Assembly: GCF_009789675.1 (NCBI RefSeq)
Contig: NZ_CP046916.1
Span: 310,001-374,000, forward strand
DNA: 64,000 nucleotides
Direction of reading: 5' to 3'
Source of the DNA: Paraburkholderia acidisoli
Lineage (GTDB): Bacteria; Pseudomonadota; Gammaproteobacteria; Burkholderiales; Burkholderiaceae
Position 1 is the first letter of the stretch. Each line of letters begins with the position of its first letter. The position numbers and the translations under genes were made by a program. The notes under the pieces are model-generated. The model was not told the origin of the DNA. It saw only the letters and a program-made list of their open reading frames with translations, and did not search any database. Shown here one piece after another: positions 46,273-55,135 of the stretch.

Positions 46273-47133
46273 ATGGATTTGAAGCAGCGTATTTTTCGGG
46301 CCGGCGTCGCGTTCGCGGCCGCATCGTGCGTGTTGCTGGTGCCGGCTTGGGCGCAGGCGAAATCGTGGGCGGTCAGCGTCACCGGCTTCAACTACAACGC
46401 GCTTCCGATCGACCGTTTCACGGTGGAGACCGACGCGGGCTCGGCCAGCGGCGCGAACATGCCGGGGCTGGCGTACTCGGGCGGCGAGGGTAGCGGCTCG
46501 ACCTGCTGCTACCGCGTGGGTGGCAAGACAATGACCGTGAAATACCAGCTCTGGACGGCGAAGCCCGACTGGAAGCGGGGCGATCCCGAGCCGCCGTTCA
46601 TCACGCGCACCGCGCCGTTTCCCGCGCCGAGCGATCCGAAGGCGCGCATTCTCGAAGTCTATTTCCTGCCCGACGGCAGCGTGCAGGGCAAGCTGGTTTC
46701 GGAGCGCGACCGCGGCCCCATTCCGTATTCGCGGATCATGGACCGCATCCACAACGAGTCGCTGGATTTCATTCTCAATTACCCCAAGGTGCAAGGGCGC
46801 GACGTATTTTCCGAGCGATTCTCGCACGCCATCATTCGCGGCTGGCTGCTCGGCTTGCGCTCCGAAGCGGATCTCTATGACTTCAGCATGCGCGCCCTGA
46901 AAGTGAACGCGGGCTTTGCCGAAGATCCGTCGATCGCGCCGGGGCTGGACGCGCGCAGGGGCAACCCGCGCGCCATCATGGCGTATCTCCAGACCGTGCC
47001 GGACGCCACCTGGAAGCGGCTCGCGGCCGAACAGAAGCATTACGACGAAACCGAGCTCGAGGCGCAGGATGCGCACGCGAAACATCTCGCCGAGGTGTGC
47101 AAGGACATGTTCACCCCCTGCAAAGCGCACTGA
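46273..47133 (+). CDS. secreted DUF3304-like protein, probable immunity protein
   Basis: A 286-residue protein with a classical signal peptide (cleavage near AWAQA). Residues 30-80 read VSVTGFNYNALPIDRFTVE, with a Gly-rich loop and a Cys pair (STCCYRVGG), resembling DUF3304. The C-terminal 130 residues, mostly helical, extend beyond that domain. AGGAGCGG precedes the ATG at 46273. It lies between the adaptor and the effector, the usual place for a T6SS immunity gene, and a periplasmic location fits defence against a lipase delivered there. The immunity role is inferred. Confidence 0.75.
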   Translation: MDLKQRIFRAGVAFAAASCVLLVPAWAQAKSWAVSVTGFNYNALPIDRFTVETDAGSASGANMPGLAYSGGEGSGSTCCYRVGGKTMTVKYQLWTAKPDWKRGDPEPPFITRTAPFPAPSDPKARILEVYFLPDGSVQGKLVSERDRGPIPYSRIMDRIHNESLDFILNYPKVQGRDVFSERFSHAIIRGWLLGLRSEADLYDFSMRALKVNAGFAEDPSIAPGLDARRGNPRAIMAYLQTVPDATWKRLAAEQKHYDETELEAQDAHAKHLAEVCKDMFTPCKAH

Positions 47134-47168
47134 AACCGCAGTCACGCCACCCGCAACCCGAGGACGTC

Positions 47169-49457
47169 ATGGAATACGGTCTGTTCGACGAAAGCCCCGC
47201 AGAGCGCGAAGTCATGCAGCGCGCGGCGAAGGCCGCGCAACCCACGCCGCCGACCTGCAAGACCTGCCGGCAGCGCGTTTACGCTTCGTTTTTCTTCGAC
47301 GATCTCGGGCGTAACGAAACGGCCGACGAGAGCGTCGACCGGCTTTCGAATGTCGCCAGACTGTTTCGCGCGCATCCGTCGCGACCGGCGGACTGGGTGC
47401 ATGCGTTCTACTATTCCGGGCTCGGCACGCCGTTCGACGACACGGCCGAAGCGGCGTTCGCGCTGGCGCTCGACAAGTACGAGGACGCGGCCAAGGACCA
47501 CGCCAAGGATTCCGTGAAGGACGCGGTCAAGGACGAGGCGAAAGAGAAGGCGAAAGACGCGAAGAATCTCTACGTGAACTTCAACCGCACGGTCGCGCAA
47601 AAGCGGGCCGCGCTGGCGGCGCGAGCGCGTCAACTGGAGCAAAAGGCGGGGCGCGTGCGCCGCGCGGCGGCCCAGAGCGGCAAGGCGCGCGCGCAGAAAG
47701 CCGTGGCGCGCGGGCTCGCGGCCGAGGCGGGCGAAATGCGCCGCAAGGCGGCGACGGTAGCCGTGGACGAATTGAAGTCCGCGTTGCGCGAGTCGGTCGG
47801 CAAGATCAAGCGAACCTCGATAAAGTCGTTGGTCTCGAAGAAGGCCATCGTCAAGCTCGCGGCCGGTGTGAGTATCGACCTGATTCCCGCCACCCGCGAC
47901 AACGCCTGGCTGTCCCAACTCATGAATCTCGGCCCCGACATCCGTCTGGAAACGGCCAAGGAAGAACTGGAACTCGCGGTCAAGGACGCCGTCACGCGGC
48001 AGCAGGCCGAGCGGCCCGTGCAGGAAATCTTCGTCTCGGTGTTCGGTTGCGGGCGCGGCGGCGCGCTCGCCAAGGCGTTCGCGAACGCCGCGCCTTCGTC
48101 GGTCAAAGGCGACATCAACGGCGTGAAGTACGAAGTCAGCGTCAAGCTCCAGTACATCGGTCTCTTCGACGCCATGCACGCGATGAGCGGCAGCGAGCTG
48201 GAGTTCTTCGAGCCCACCGCGCAGACCAGCTTCTTCGCGCCGAACAACCCGTTGTGGTTCTTCTCGCCCGTTTCACCCACCGTCAACATGGACGACCGCG
48301 ATCTGCAACTGGCAGGATTCGCGGGCGGGCTGCATCTGATCGCGGGCCAGGAAAATCGGCCGTGGCAACGGCTCTCGCTCAACAGCGGCAACGACCGCGT
48401 CAAGCAGATCGTCGTGGCCGGGATTCACGAAGACGTCTCGGGCGGCTATGTCGATGGCGAAGACGGGCGCCACGCCGACTTCGCCCGTGCGTCGCTGCTG
48501 GCGATGTATGCGCACGCGATCGACTGGGGCGTGCCGTTTTTCGGTACGCCCGCCAAGCCGGGCTTCAAGACGCGCGACGGCCAGGCGATGACGTTGCAGG
48601 AAATCGCGCCCGACGTGCAAAGCCGTTTCTTCCAGGCGACAGACGGCGTGGCCGAAGCGCTGAAATTGCACCAGCCTTATCTCGCCTATGTCGGCACGCT
48701 GGGCGGCGCCGCAACCGAGAGCATCGACGACCAGTTGAAGGCGCATCACATGGCGTTGCTGCACTGGGTGGGCTACGCGCAGAAGAATCTGCCCGGCTTC
48801 TGGGCCGAGGCGCAAAAGTCGGTGGACGCGGCCATCGCGCGCGCGGCCGATCTGCTGTCCCAGGTGCGCGGCGAGGAGCCGGTGGCGGGCAAGCATGTCT
48901 CGTACACGGCCGACGGCATTCCATTCACGACCTACGACTCGGATCAAGACCGCGAGGCCGACGAGAAATGGCAGACCCGGCTCGGCGCCACGACCTCGCT
49001 CAACGACGACCTGAAAACCCAGCGCGAACACCTCGGCACGCTGAAGACGAAAATCGACCACGACGTGAAAGCCATGCGCGAGCGCAGCAGCGACGACGCG
49101 GTGATGATGAACAACGCGTACATGGTCGCTAAAGTTGGCATCGTGCCGCAGGGCGCGAAGGACGCGCAGAACGTCGAGCGCAAATGGCTCGCCGCGTGGG
49201 ACAACGCGATCCTGCCGCTGCCCGCCTCGCTCGTGCCGTTGTTCCAGAAGTATCTGCACGATCCGGTCGTGAGCGGTACCGGCGACTATACGGCGGTCGG
49301 CCTGCTGTATCTGAATCAGGTGTCGTACTTCAGCGAGCGCGGCACCGACGTGGGCGAGAAGCAGAAGAGCACGCTCGACAAGGTCAAGTCGGGCTGGGAG
49401 GCCACGAAAAAGAACATGAGCGAAGTGGGCTCGCAGATCGCGCACATGTTCGACTGA
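47169..49457 (+). CDS. DUF2235/Tle1-like T6SS effector with altered nucleophile motif
   Basis: A 762-residue protein. The alpha/beta hydrolase features of DUF2235 (Tle1 phospholipases) can be traced: FFFDDLGRNE (residues 41-50) for FFDGTGNN, VFGCGRGGALAKAF (291-304) for the nucleophile elbow, IGLFDAMHAMSG (D334) and AGIHEDVSGGY (H420, D422). In the elbow the Ser is Gly295 (GCGRG instead of GFSRG). Residues 102-225 are a Lys/Ala-rich helical insertion with KD-spaced repeats (AKDHAKDSVKDAVKDEAKEKAKD). A CxxC pair sits at 30-33. GAGGA precedes the ATG at 47169. It is the last gene of the vgrG module and its likely toxin, though catalysis may be lost or changed. Confidence 0.82.
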   Translation: MEYGLFDESPAEREVMQRAAKAAQPTPPTCKTCRQRVYASFFFDDLGRNETADESVDRLSNVARLFRAHPSRPADWVHAFYYSGLGTPFDDTAEAAFALALDKYEDAAKDHAKDSVKDAVKDEAKEKAKDAKNLYVNFNRTVAQKRAALAARARQLEQKAGRVRRAAAQSGKARAQKAVARGLAAEAGEMRRKAATVAVDELKSALRESVGKIKRTSIKSLVSKKAIVKLAAGVSIDLIPATRDNAWLSQLMNLGPDIRLETAKEELELAVKDAVTRQQAERPVQEIFVSVFGCGRGGALAKAFANAAPSSVKGDINGVKYEVSVKLQYIGLFDAMHAMSGSELEFFEPTAQTSFFAPNNPLWFFSPVSPTVNMDDRDLQLAGFAGGLHLIAGQENRPWQRLSLNSGNDRVKQIVVAGIHEDVSGGYVDGEDGRHADFARASLLAMYAHAIDWGVPFFGTPAKPGFKTRDGQAMTLQEIAPDVQSRFFQATDGVAEALKLHQPYLAYVGTLGGAATESIDDQLKAHHMALLHWVGYAQKNLPGFWAEAQKSVDAAIARAADLLSQVRGEEPVAGKHVSYTADGIPFTTYDSDQDREADEKWQTRLGATTSLNDDLKTQREHLGTLKTKIDHDVKAMRERSSDDAVMMNNAYMVAKVGIVPQGAKDAQNVERKWLAAWDNAILPLPASLVPLFQKYLHDPVVSGTGDYTAVGLLYLNQVSYFSERGTDVGEKQKSTLDKVKSGWEATKKNMSEVGSQIAHMFD

Positions 49458-49776
49458 CGCCGGTTTTTTTCGTCGTCATGTCGCGCCACCGCGCGTTGCC
49501 ACCCGTATTCGGCGGCTTTGGACAGCACGGGAAATCGCGCGATGCCCCGTCGCAGAATGACAGCGTTATGCGCCCGGCATGGCGTTGTCGCTCAGCCGTT
49601 TCCTTAGCCTTTCTGGCCCGAAAATCCTTTGCTAAAGAATGAGTTGGCCGCGCCGTTAATCTGTCCGGAGAGAGCCTGAGCGGCCGTCGAAAGCGGTCTA
49701 AGTCTCAACGGACGAGCGGCAAACAAGCGACAATCAAGCGACAAACAAGCCACGCAAAGCGGCATAAGGAAACTCA
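49458..49776. other. 319-bp intergenic region with an 11-bp tandem repeat
   Basis: Between the T6SS effector and the spherulin-like gene. A T-run follows the effector stop, but no clear stem precedes it. Three 11-bp units at 49721-49753 are listed separately. No coding region or RNA is evident. The segment probably holds the promoter of the downstream gene. Confidence 0.6.
49721..49753. repeat. three tandem 11-bp units
   Basis: AAACAAGCGAC, AATCAAGCGAC and AAACAAGCCAC follow one another 23 bases before the spherulin-like start. The spacing of about one helical turn puts successive copies on the same face of the DNA, which is compatible with a repeated protein-binding site. Confidence 0.6.
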
Positions 49777-50595
49777 ATGAAGGTCAACCGGGTAGTGGGC
49801 GCAGTCTTGTCGTCGGTCTTGTTTTGCGGCGCGGCGCTGGGGTCGGGCGCGGCAGTGGCGGCAACCAGCGTGGCCACGGCGGTCAGCGCGGCGAGCACGC
49901 AGGTCGGGCTGGTCGTGCCTTCGTATTTCGATGCCGCGAAGAATGTTGCCGGCTGGAATATCCTGACCGCCGCCGCGCTGAAAATTCCGGTCAGCGCGAT
50001 CCTGAATCCCAACAACGGTCCGGGCACCAGCCAGGATGCGAACTACGTTGCCGCGATCAAGCGCTTGAATGTGGCGGGCGGCAAGGTGCTGGCGTATGTC
50101 TCCACGTCGTACTCGAAGCGCCCGCTTTCGGCGGTGGTGGCCGACATCAACAAGTATCTCGCGTTCTATACCGTCGACGGCTTCTTTATCGACGAAATGA
50201 CCTCGGATGCGCTCACGGCACATATTCAGTACTACCAGTCGATTTACAACTACATCAAAGGCCTCAAGCCGACGTACACGGTCATGGGCAATCCGGGCGT
50301 GAACGTGCCCGAGCTTTACGCGAGTTTGCCCACCGCCGATCGCTTCGTGGTGTTCGAAAGCGACGTGAGAAGTTATACGAGTTACAAGCCGCTCGCCTGG
50401 CAGGCGTCGTACCCGAAGAGCCGCTTCGTGCATATGGTGTTCAACGTGAACGCCGCGCAATTGCCGGGCGTGGTCGCCTACGCGAAGTCGCACGGCGCGG
50501 GCGGTTTGTACGTGACGTCGCTCACGGGCGCGAATCCCTATCTCGCGTTGCCCGCGTACTGGACCAACGAAATCGCGGCGCTGCTTGCGCCGTGA
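49777..50595 (+). CDS. exported spherulation-specific family 4 protein (GH135-like)
   Basis: A 272-residue secreted protein with a signal peptide ending near AAVAA. The mature TIM-barrel domain starts TQVGLVVPSYF and includes DGFFIDEM with the acidic pair D139, E140. The pattern fits spherulin 4, the family of Aspergillus Sph3 (GH135), which cleaves alpha-1,4-galactosaminogalactan. A bacterial member could act on the cell's own or a neighbour's amino-sugar exopolysaccharide; that is inferred. The start at 49777 has AAGGAAACTCA before it. A terminator follows. Confidence 0.82.
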   Translation: MKVNRVVGAVLSSVLFCGAALGSGAAVAATSVATAVSAASTQVGLVVPSYFDAAKNVAGWNILTAAALKIPVSAILNPNNGPGTSQDANYVAAIKRLNVAGGKVLAYVSTSYSKRPLSAVVADINKYLAFYTVDGFFIDEMTSDALTAHIQYYQSIYNYIKGLKPTYTVMGNPGVNVPELYASLPTADRFVVFESDVRSYTSYKPLAWQASYPKSRFVHMVFNVNAAQLPGVVAYAKSHGAGGLYVTSLTGANPYLALPAYWTNEIAALLAP

Positions 50596-50615
50596 GTTTG
50601 CCTTGACGCTTTCCG

Positions 50616-50645
50616 AAAGAGCCGCTCGATGCGGCTTTTTTCTTT
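50616..50645 (+). terminator. Rho-independent terminator
   Basis: AGCCGC (50620-50625) pairs with GCGGCT (50631-50636) around TCGAT, with flanking A/T complementarity and a run of T's, 24 bases after the spherulin-like gene. Confidence 0.8.
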
Positions 50646-50864
50646 TGCGCGGCGCTTGCCGACTTTCAATCAGCCCTAAATGATCCCTTCGATCGCGATG
50701 CGCGCGGCGCCAGCCCGGCAGGTGAATAGAAAGGCAATAGAAAGTTTAATCCGGACGGTATGTAACATTTAGAAATTATCGTTCCGTGGCGATCGCACCC
50801 CCTGGCGCTCGCCACGGACGCGCCTCGCGTCCGCTGATTCCGCTCGCCTTCGAGGAGAACACTC

Positions 50865-51056
50865 ATGCAGACGCCGGCACTTCGGCTCCTGGTCACGCTT
50901 GGCGCGCTCGTCGCCACCGCCGCGCTCGGCGCGTGCAACGGCGACGACCACGCCAATTCCGCCACGGCGGCCAGCGCCAAGGCCGCCTGCGGCGGCGCGG
51001 CGCTCGCCAACACCGAGATGCATTGCCCGCCCGGCTTCACGCAACCGAAATCCTGA
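50865..51056 (+). CDS. small lipoprotein, 63 aa
   Basis: A short exported protein. The signal peptide (LRLLVTLGALVATAALGAC) ends at the lipobox LGAC, followed by an acidic, then Ala-rich part with CGGAAL and a C-terminal MHCPPGFTQPKS. GAGGAGAA precedes the ATG at 50865. No family recognised; a small outer-membrane or periplasmic lipoprotein is likely. It is a single gene ahead of phospholipase C. Confidence 0.75.
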   Translation: MQTPALRLLVTLGALVATAALGACNGDDHANSATAASAKAACGGAALANTEMHCPPGFTQPKS

Positions 51057-51224
51057 CGCGCGGCTAGCTGCGCACCGCGCGCCGTTGCGATGCCCGCTTC
51101 ACGTCGATCGCTCATGTCGATGTCGCTGCGCCGCTGCCGTCGCCCTTTGTTGCGCGCCGCTCGCCGCTCGCCGCCCGCCGCCCGCCGATAAAACAACTGC
51201 CGCCCTCACTCTACGAACCGTTCC

Positions 51225-53339
51225 ATGGCCATCAACTCCAGACGCGACTTTCTGAAGCTCTCAGCGGGGCTCGCCGGTGCGACCGCCGCCAGCGCGATGT
51301 TCCCCGACGCCATTCGCAAGGCGCTCGCGATCGAACCGGCGAAAGTCACCGGCACGATCCAGGATGTGCAGCACATCGTGGTGTTCATGCAGGAAAACCG
51401 CTCGTTCGACCACTACCTCGGTCACCTCTCGGGCGTGCGCGGCTATAACGACCGCTTTCCGACGACGCTGCCCAACGGCCAGCCGGTTTGGTTCCAGCCG
51501 CGTCAGGAAAACAAGAGCCAGGTGATCGCGCCGTTCCGCTACGACACGACCAATCCGTCGATCAACGCGCAATGTATCGGCGGGCTGCCGCATACGTGGG
51601 CGACGACGCATGGCGCCATCGACGGCGGTCGCGCCGACATGTGGGCCACGCAGAAAACCAACATGACGATGGGGTATCACACGCGCGACGACATTCCGTT
51701 TCACTACGCGCTCGCCGACGCGTTCACCGTGTGCGACAACTACTTCTGCTCGATTCCCGGCAACACGCACCCGAACCGCATGTACCTGATGACGGGCATG
51801 GTCGACCCGCTCGGCACGGGCGGCGGTCCGTTGCTCGACAACATCGACTACGTCGACAACCAGTTCGACACGATCAAGCTCAATCCCTTCACGTGGACCA
51901 CGTATCCAGAGCGCCTGGAAACGGCGGGCGTGTCGTGGCAGATCTACCAGCAAGGCACGGACTTCGACAATTACACGGGCAATTACGGCACCAACATGCT
52001 CGCGTGCTTCCAGAATTTCGTGAACGCGCCGGCCGGTTCCTCGCTGCAAACGCGCGGCATGAGCACGCGCACGCTCGCGCAGCTGAAGACCGACGTGCAG
52101 GCGGGCAATCTGCCGCAAGTGTCGTGGCTGTTGCCGCCCGCCGCGTATTCGGAGCATCCGAAGTTCACGCCGCTCTACGGCGCGAACTACATCGCGACGA
52201 TACTCGACGCGCTCACGTCGAACCCCGACGTGTGGGCAAAAACCGTGCTGTTCATCATGTACGACGAGAACGACGGCTTCTTCGATCACGTCGTGCCGCC
52301 GCAGGCGCCCACGCTGCCGTACACGGGCGCGAGCACGGTGGACATTTCGCTCGAGCGTCACACGGTGGTGACCGCCACGCAACAGGGCACCTATACCGCC
52401 GACGGCCTGCCGTACGGCCTCGGACCGCGCGTGCCGATGTTCGTGGTGTCGCCGTGGTCGAAGGGCGGCTACGTGAATTCGCAGGTGTTCGATCACACCT
52501 CGGTGCTGCAATTCATCGAGCAGCGTTTTGGCGTGAAGGAGCCGAACATTTCGCCATGGCGTCGCGCGGTCTGCGGCGACCTCACGACCACGTTCGACTT
52601 CACCGTGTCCGACCCGACCGTGCCGACGCTGCCGAGCACGTCGAACTATATCTCGCAGGCCGACCTGCAATGCGCGCGTCCGACCTCGCAGACGGCGCCC
52701 GCCAGCGGTGCCACGCAAGCGATCGCCGCGCAGGAAGCGGGCACGCGCCCGACGCGCGCGATTCCGTACGAACTGCACGTGAATGGCCAGTTGCAGCCGA
52801 CCGGTTACACGGTCACGTTCGCGAACACGGGCAAGCAGGGCGCGCACTTCTGGGTCTACACGGGCGACGCCAACGCCACGCCGCGCCATTACACGGTGGA
52901 AGCGGGCAAGTCCTTGTCGGACACCTGGGCGGTGGATGCGAACGGCAACTACATGGTCAACGTGTACGGTCCGAACGGTTTCTATCGGCGCTTCGCGGGT
53001 TCGGTTTCCGCCGATGCCGCCGCGTACCCCGACGTCACGACGTGCTACGACGTGGCGAACGGCAACGTGTATCTCGCGCTCGCGAACAGCGGCACGGCGG
53101 CACTCACGGTGACCGTGGCCGATAACGCCTACGCGCAGGCGCCGCAAACGGTGACGGTGCCCGCGGGCCAGAGCGTGGAAGTGCACTGCGATCTTTCGTG
53201 CAGCGCGCAGTGGTACGACCTGATGGTGTCCGTGGCCGGCAACGCCGCGTGGTCGCGCCGTATCGCGGGCCACCTGGAAACGGGCAAGGTCAGCACGACG
53301 GACCCGGCTGCCACGCAGCCTGTCGTGAAGGCGATCTAA
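51225..53339 (+). CDS. Tat-exported phospholipase C (phosphoesterase family)
   Basis: A 704-residue enzyme with a Tat signal (SRRDFLK, then a hydrophobic segment), so it is exported folded. The phosphoesterase core has MQENRSFDHYLGH near residue 55, GNTHPNRMYLMTG, MYDENDGFFDHVVPP and GLGPRVPMFVVSPWS. The C-terminal 200 residues form two beta domains of unknown role (DUF756), as in PlcN/PlcH of Pseudomonas and Burkholderia. It hydrolyses phosphatidylcholine or sphingomyelin. A perfect terminator follows. A close paralogue set is usual in Burkholderia; which one this is cannot be decided here. Confidence 0.95.
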   Translation: MAINSRRDFLKLSAGLAGATAASAMFPDAIRKALAIEPAKVTGTIQDVQHIVVFMQENRSFDHYLGHLSGVRGYNDRFPTTLPNGQPVWFQPRQENKSQVIAPFRYDTTNPSINAQCIGGLPHTWATTHGAIDGGRADMWATQKTNMTMGYHTRDDIPFHYALADAFTVCDNYFCSIPGNTHPNRMYLMTGMVDPLGTGGGPLLDNIDYVDNQFDTIKLNPFTWTTYPERLETAGVSWQIYQQGTDFDNYTGNYGTNMLACFQNFVNAPAGSSLQTRGMSTRTLAQLKTDVQAGNLPQVSWLLPPAAYSEHPKFTPLYGANYIATILDALTSNPDVWAKTVLFIMYDENDGFFDHVVPPQAPTLPYTGASTVDISLERHTVVTATQQGTYTADGLPYGLGPRVPMFVVSPWSKGGYVNSQVFDHTSVLQFIEQRFGVKEPNISPWRRAVCGDLTTTFDFTVSDPTVPTLPSTSNYISQADLQCARPTSQTAPASGATQAIAAQEAGTRPTRAIPYELHVNGQLQPTGYTVTFANTGKQGAHFWVYTGDANATPRHYTVEAGKSLSDTWAVDANGNYMVNVYGPNGFYRRFAGSVSADAAAYPDVTTCYDVANGNVYLALANSGTAALTVTVADNAYAQAPQTVTVPAGQSVEVHCDLSCSAQWYDLMVSVAGNAAWSRRIAGHLETGKVSTTDPAATQPVVKAI

Positions 53340-53364
53340 ACGCTGCAAAGCGCTAACGTCGACG

Positions 53365-53402
53365 AAAAACGCCGCTGCGATTCAACTCGCAGCGGCGTTT
53401 TT
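53365..53402. terminator. bidirectional Rho-independent terminator
   Basis: AAAAACGCCGCTGCGA (53365-53380) and TCGCAGCGGCGTTTTT (53387-53402) form a perfect 16-bp stem with a 6-base loop. A- and T-runs at either end allow it to stop both the phospholipase gene on the plus strand and the porin gene on the minus strand. Confidence 0.93.
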
Positions 53403-53477
53403 CATTGCCGGGCGGTGTGTCGTCCTGTCGCCGAAGCAACGACAAGGCGCAACGACACAGCGCAACGACAGCTACGC

Positions 53478-54668
53478 TCAGAACTTGTGACGAATCCCCA
53501 CGCGCCCGACGAACTGCTTGCCGTTCGAGGAAATGGCCGTGGTGTCGGTGATAGCCGCGACCGCCGCGCCGCCGGTCGAATCCTGACCGATCGCGCGCTG
53601 GTACAGCGCCATCACGTAGACGTCGGTGCGCTTGGAGAGCGAGTAGTCGAGCGAGGCGTCGTACTGCAGATACTTCGCGCCTTCGACCGATTGCCCGTTC
53701 TGCTCCGTCAAGCCGTTGCGATTGACGTAGTCGGCGGCCGCGAGAAAGCGCAGCGCCGTCGAGAAGCGGTACTGCAGATTGACCTGCCAGTCGTTGAAGG
53801 TTGCCGTGCTATTTCTCGCGTAACCCGAGGCCGGTCCTTTCGCGCCGGTCGGCATGGCATTGCTGCCGAGGTCCATGAATTTGGCGTTCGTGTAGGTCAC
53901 GCCGAGCGTTGCCGGGCCGAACGTATAGGCGCCGCCGAAGTCGATGATCTGAAACGTGTTCGCGCTCATGAAGCCGGAGTAGATCGGCGTCATCAGGGTT
54001 TCGGGCAAGCTCGAAGCGGACGTGCTGAACATGCCCGTGCCCGGATTGCGCGCGTTCAGGTAGGCCGCGCCGAGCGCGACCGGGCCCTGGTTATACGACG
54101 CGCCGAGCGACCAGATCTGGTTGTTCGTGAAGTTGCCGGCCGTGCCGCCCAGACTGTACGTGCCGCCGAATTTGAAACCGCCGAACGAGGGGCTCGCGTA
54201 CTTGATGGTGTTGTTGTCGTGATAGTCGATGTTCGAGTTGTCGAGGTCGCCCGGGTGCGCGCCATACACGCCCGCGCCCAGTTGGCCGGCCGCGAGCGGC
54301 GCGGCGTAATCGAACACCGAATCGTACTGGCGGCCGAGCGTGACCGTGCCGTAGCGCGTGGACAGCCCGACGAACGCCTGGCGGCCGAACATCAGGCCGT
54401 TCTGGCTCAGGGCGCCGCTATTCAGATTGAAGCCGTTTTCGAGCGTGAAGATCGCTTTCATGCCGTCGCCGAGATCTTCCGAACCGAGCAGGCCGAAGCG
54501 ATTGCCCTGCATCACGCTCGACGCCATTTGATAAACGTGGCCACCTTTGTTGTTGGTGACCATGTCCAGACCTTCGTCGATGATCCCGTACAGCGTGACG
54601 CTGCCTTGCGCGTGCGCGGTACTGGCCAGCGCACCGAGCGCGGCGAACATAATGAGTGGTCTTTTCAT
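53478..54668 (-). CDS. outer-membrane porin (Gram-negative general porin)
   Basis: A 396-residue outer-membrane beta-barrel with a signal peptide ending at AHAQ. The mature start GSVTLYGIIDEGLDM, the segment SRFGLLGSEDLGDGMKAIF-type (here NRFGLLGSEDLGDG) and the terminal GRVGIRHKF with a final Phe are characteristic of Burkholderia porins (OmpC-like, Porin_4). It would admit small hydrophilic solutes. The ATG at 54668 is preceded by an AT-rich stretch holding a likely promoter. It shares the bidirectional terminator with phospholipase C. Confidence 0.96.
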   Translation of the reverse strand: MKRPLIMFAALGALASTAHAQGSVTLYGIIDEGLDMVTNNKGGHVYQMASSVMQGNRFGLLGSEDLGDGMKAIFTLENGFNLNSGALSQNGLMFGRQAFVGLSTRYGTVTLGRQYDSVFDYAAPLAAGQLGAGVYGAHPGDLDNSNIDYHDNNTIKYASPSFGGFKFGGTYSLGGTAGNFTNNQIWSLGASYNQGPVALGAAYLNARNPGTGMFSTSASSLPETLMTPIYSGFMSANTFQIIDFGGAYTFGPATLGVTYTNAKFMDLGSNAMPTGAKGPASGYARNSTATFNDWQVNLQYRFSTALRFLAAADYVNRNGLTEQNGQSVEGAKYLQYDASLDYSLSKRTDVYVMALYQRAIGQDSTGGAAVAAITDTTAISSNGKQFVGRVGIRHKF

Positions 54669-55135
54669 GAGATTGGTGTTTTTAGATTTATTAAAACGAC
54701 GCTAGTCGGATCGGCGAGTTATTGCCCGGTTTCCCGCGAGTCATACCCATTGGGCAAAATGTCTCCACCAGTCGAGCGCAAACGCATTACCGTTGCGCAT
54801 TCCCGCTGCCGGATTTTATTAAACGGAACTCACGATTTTTAGAATGCCACTACTCAACGCGCACTTAAATCAGGGTAAGCACGGGATTCCTTAATGCGCC
54901 ATTTCGGTTTGGGTGGCGTGCGCGAGACGGCGAACGGCTTCCGGAAAGCCGGCTCGATGTCATTGGTTAGTTTGGCGTAGGCGCAATGTAATGAGGCTGG
55001 AATAAGCGCCGTGAATGGCGATTACCCGTCGCTTCAATAAGCCAATACTGGCAGAAATGTCAGGAAGCGGATTTTGTGATCGACAATCCCGGTTATTTTC
55101 CCGCTATCGTCGCGTATTAATTCCTGTGCGATCGC
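54669..55135. other. 467-bp intergenic region upstream of the porin gene
   Basis: AT-richer than the coding DNA around it, with TTTATTAAAACG and TTTTATTAAACG-like segments near 54687 and 54816, about 130 bases apart. It should hold the porin promoter. No protein-like frame or RNA was recognised. The Ldh_2 gene ends at its right edge. Confidence 0.6.
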
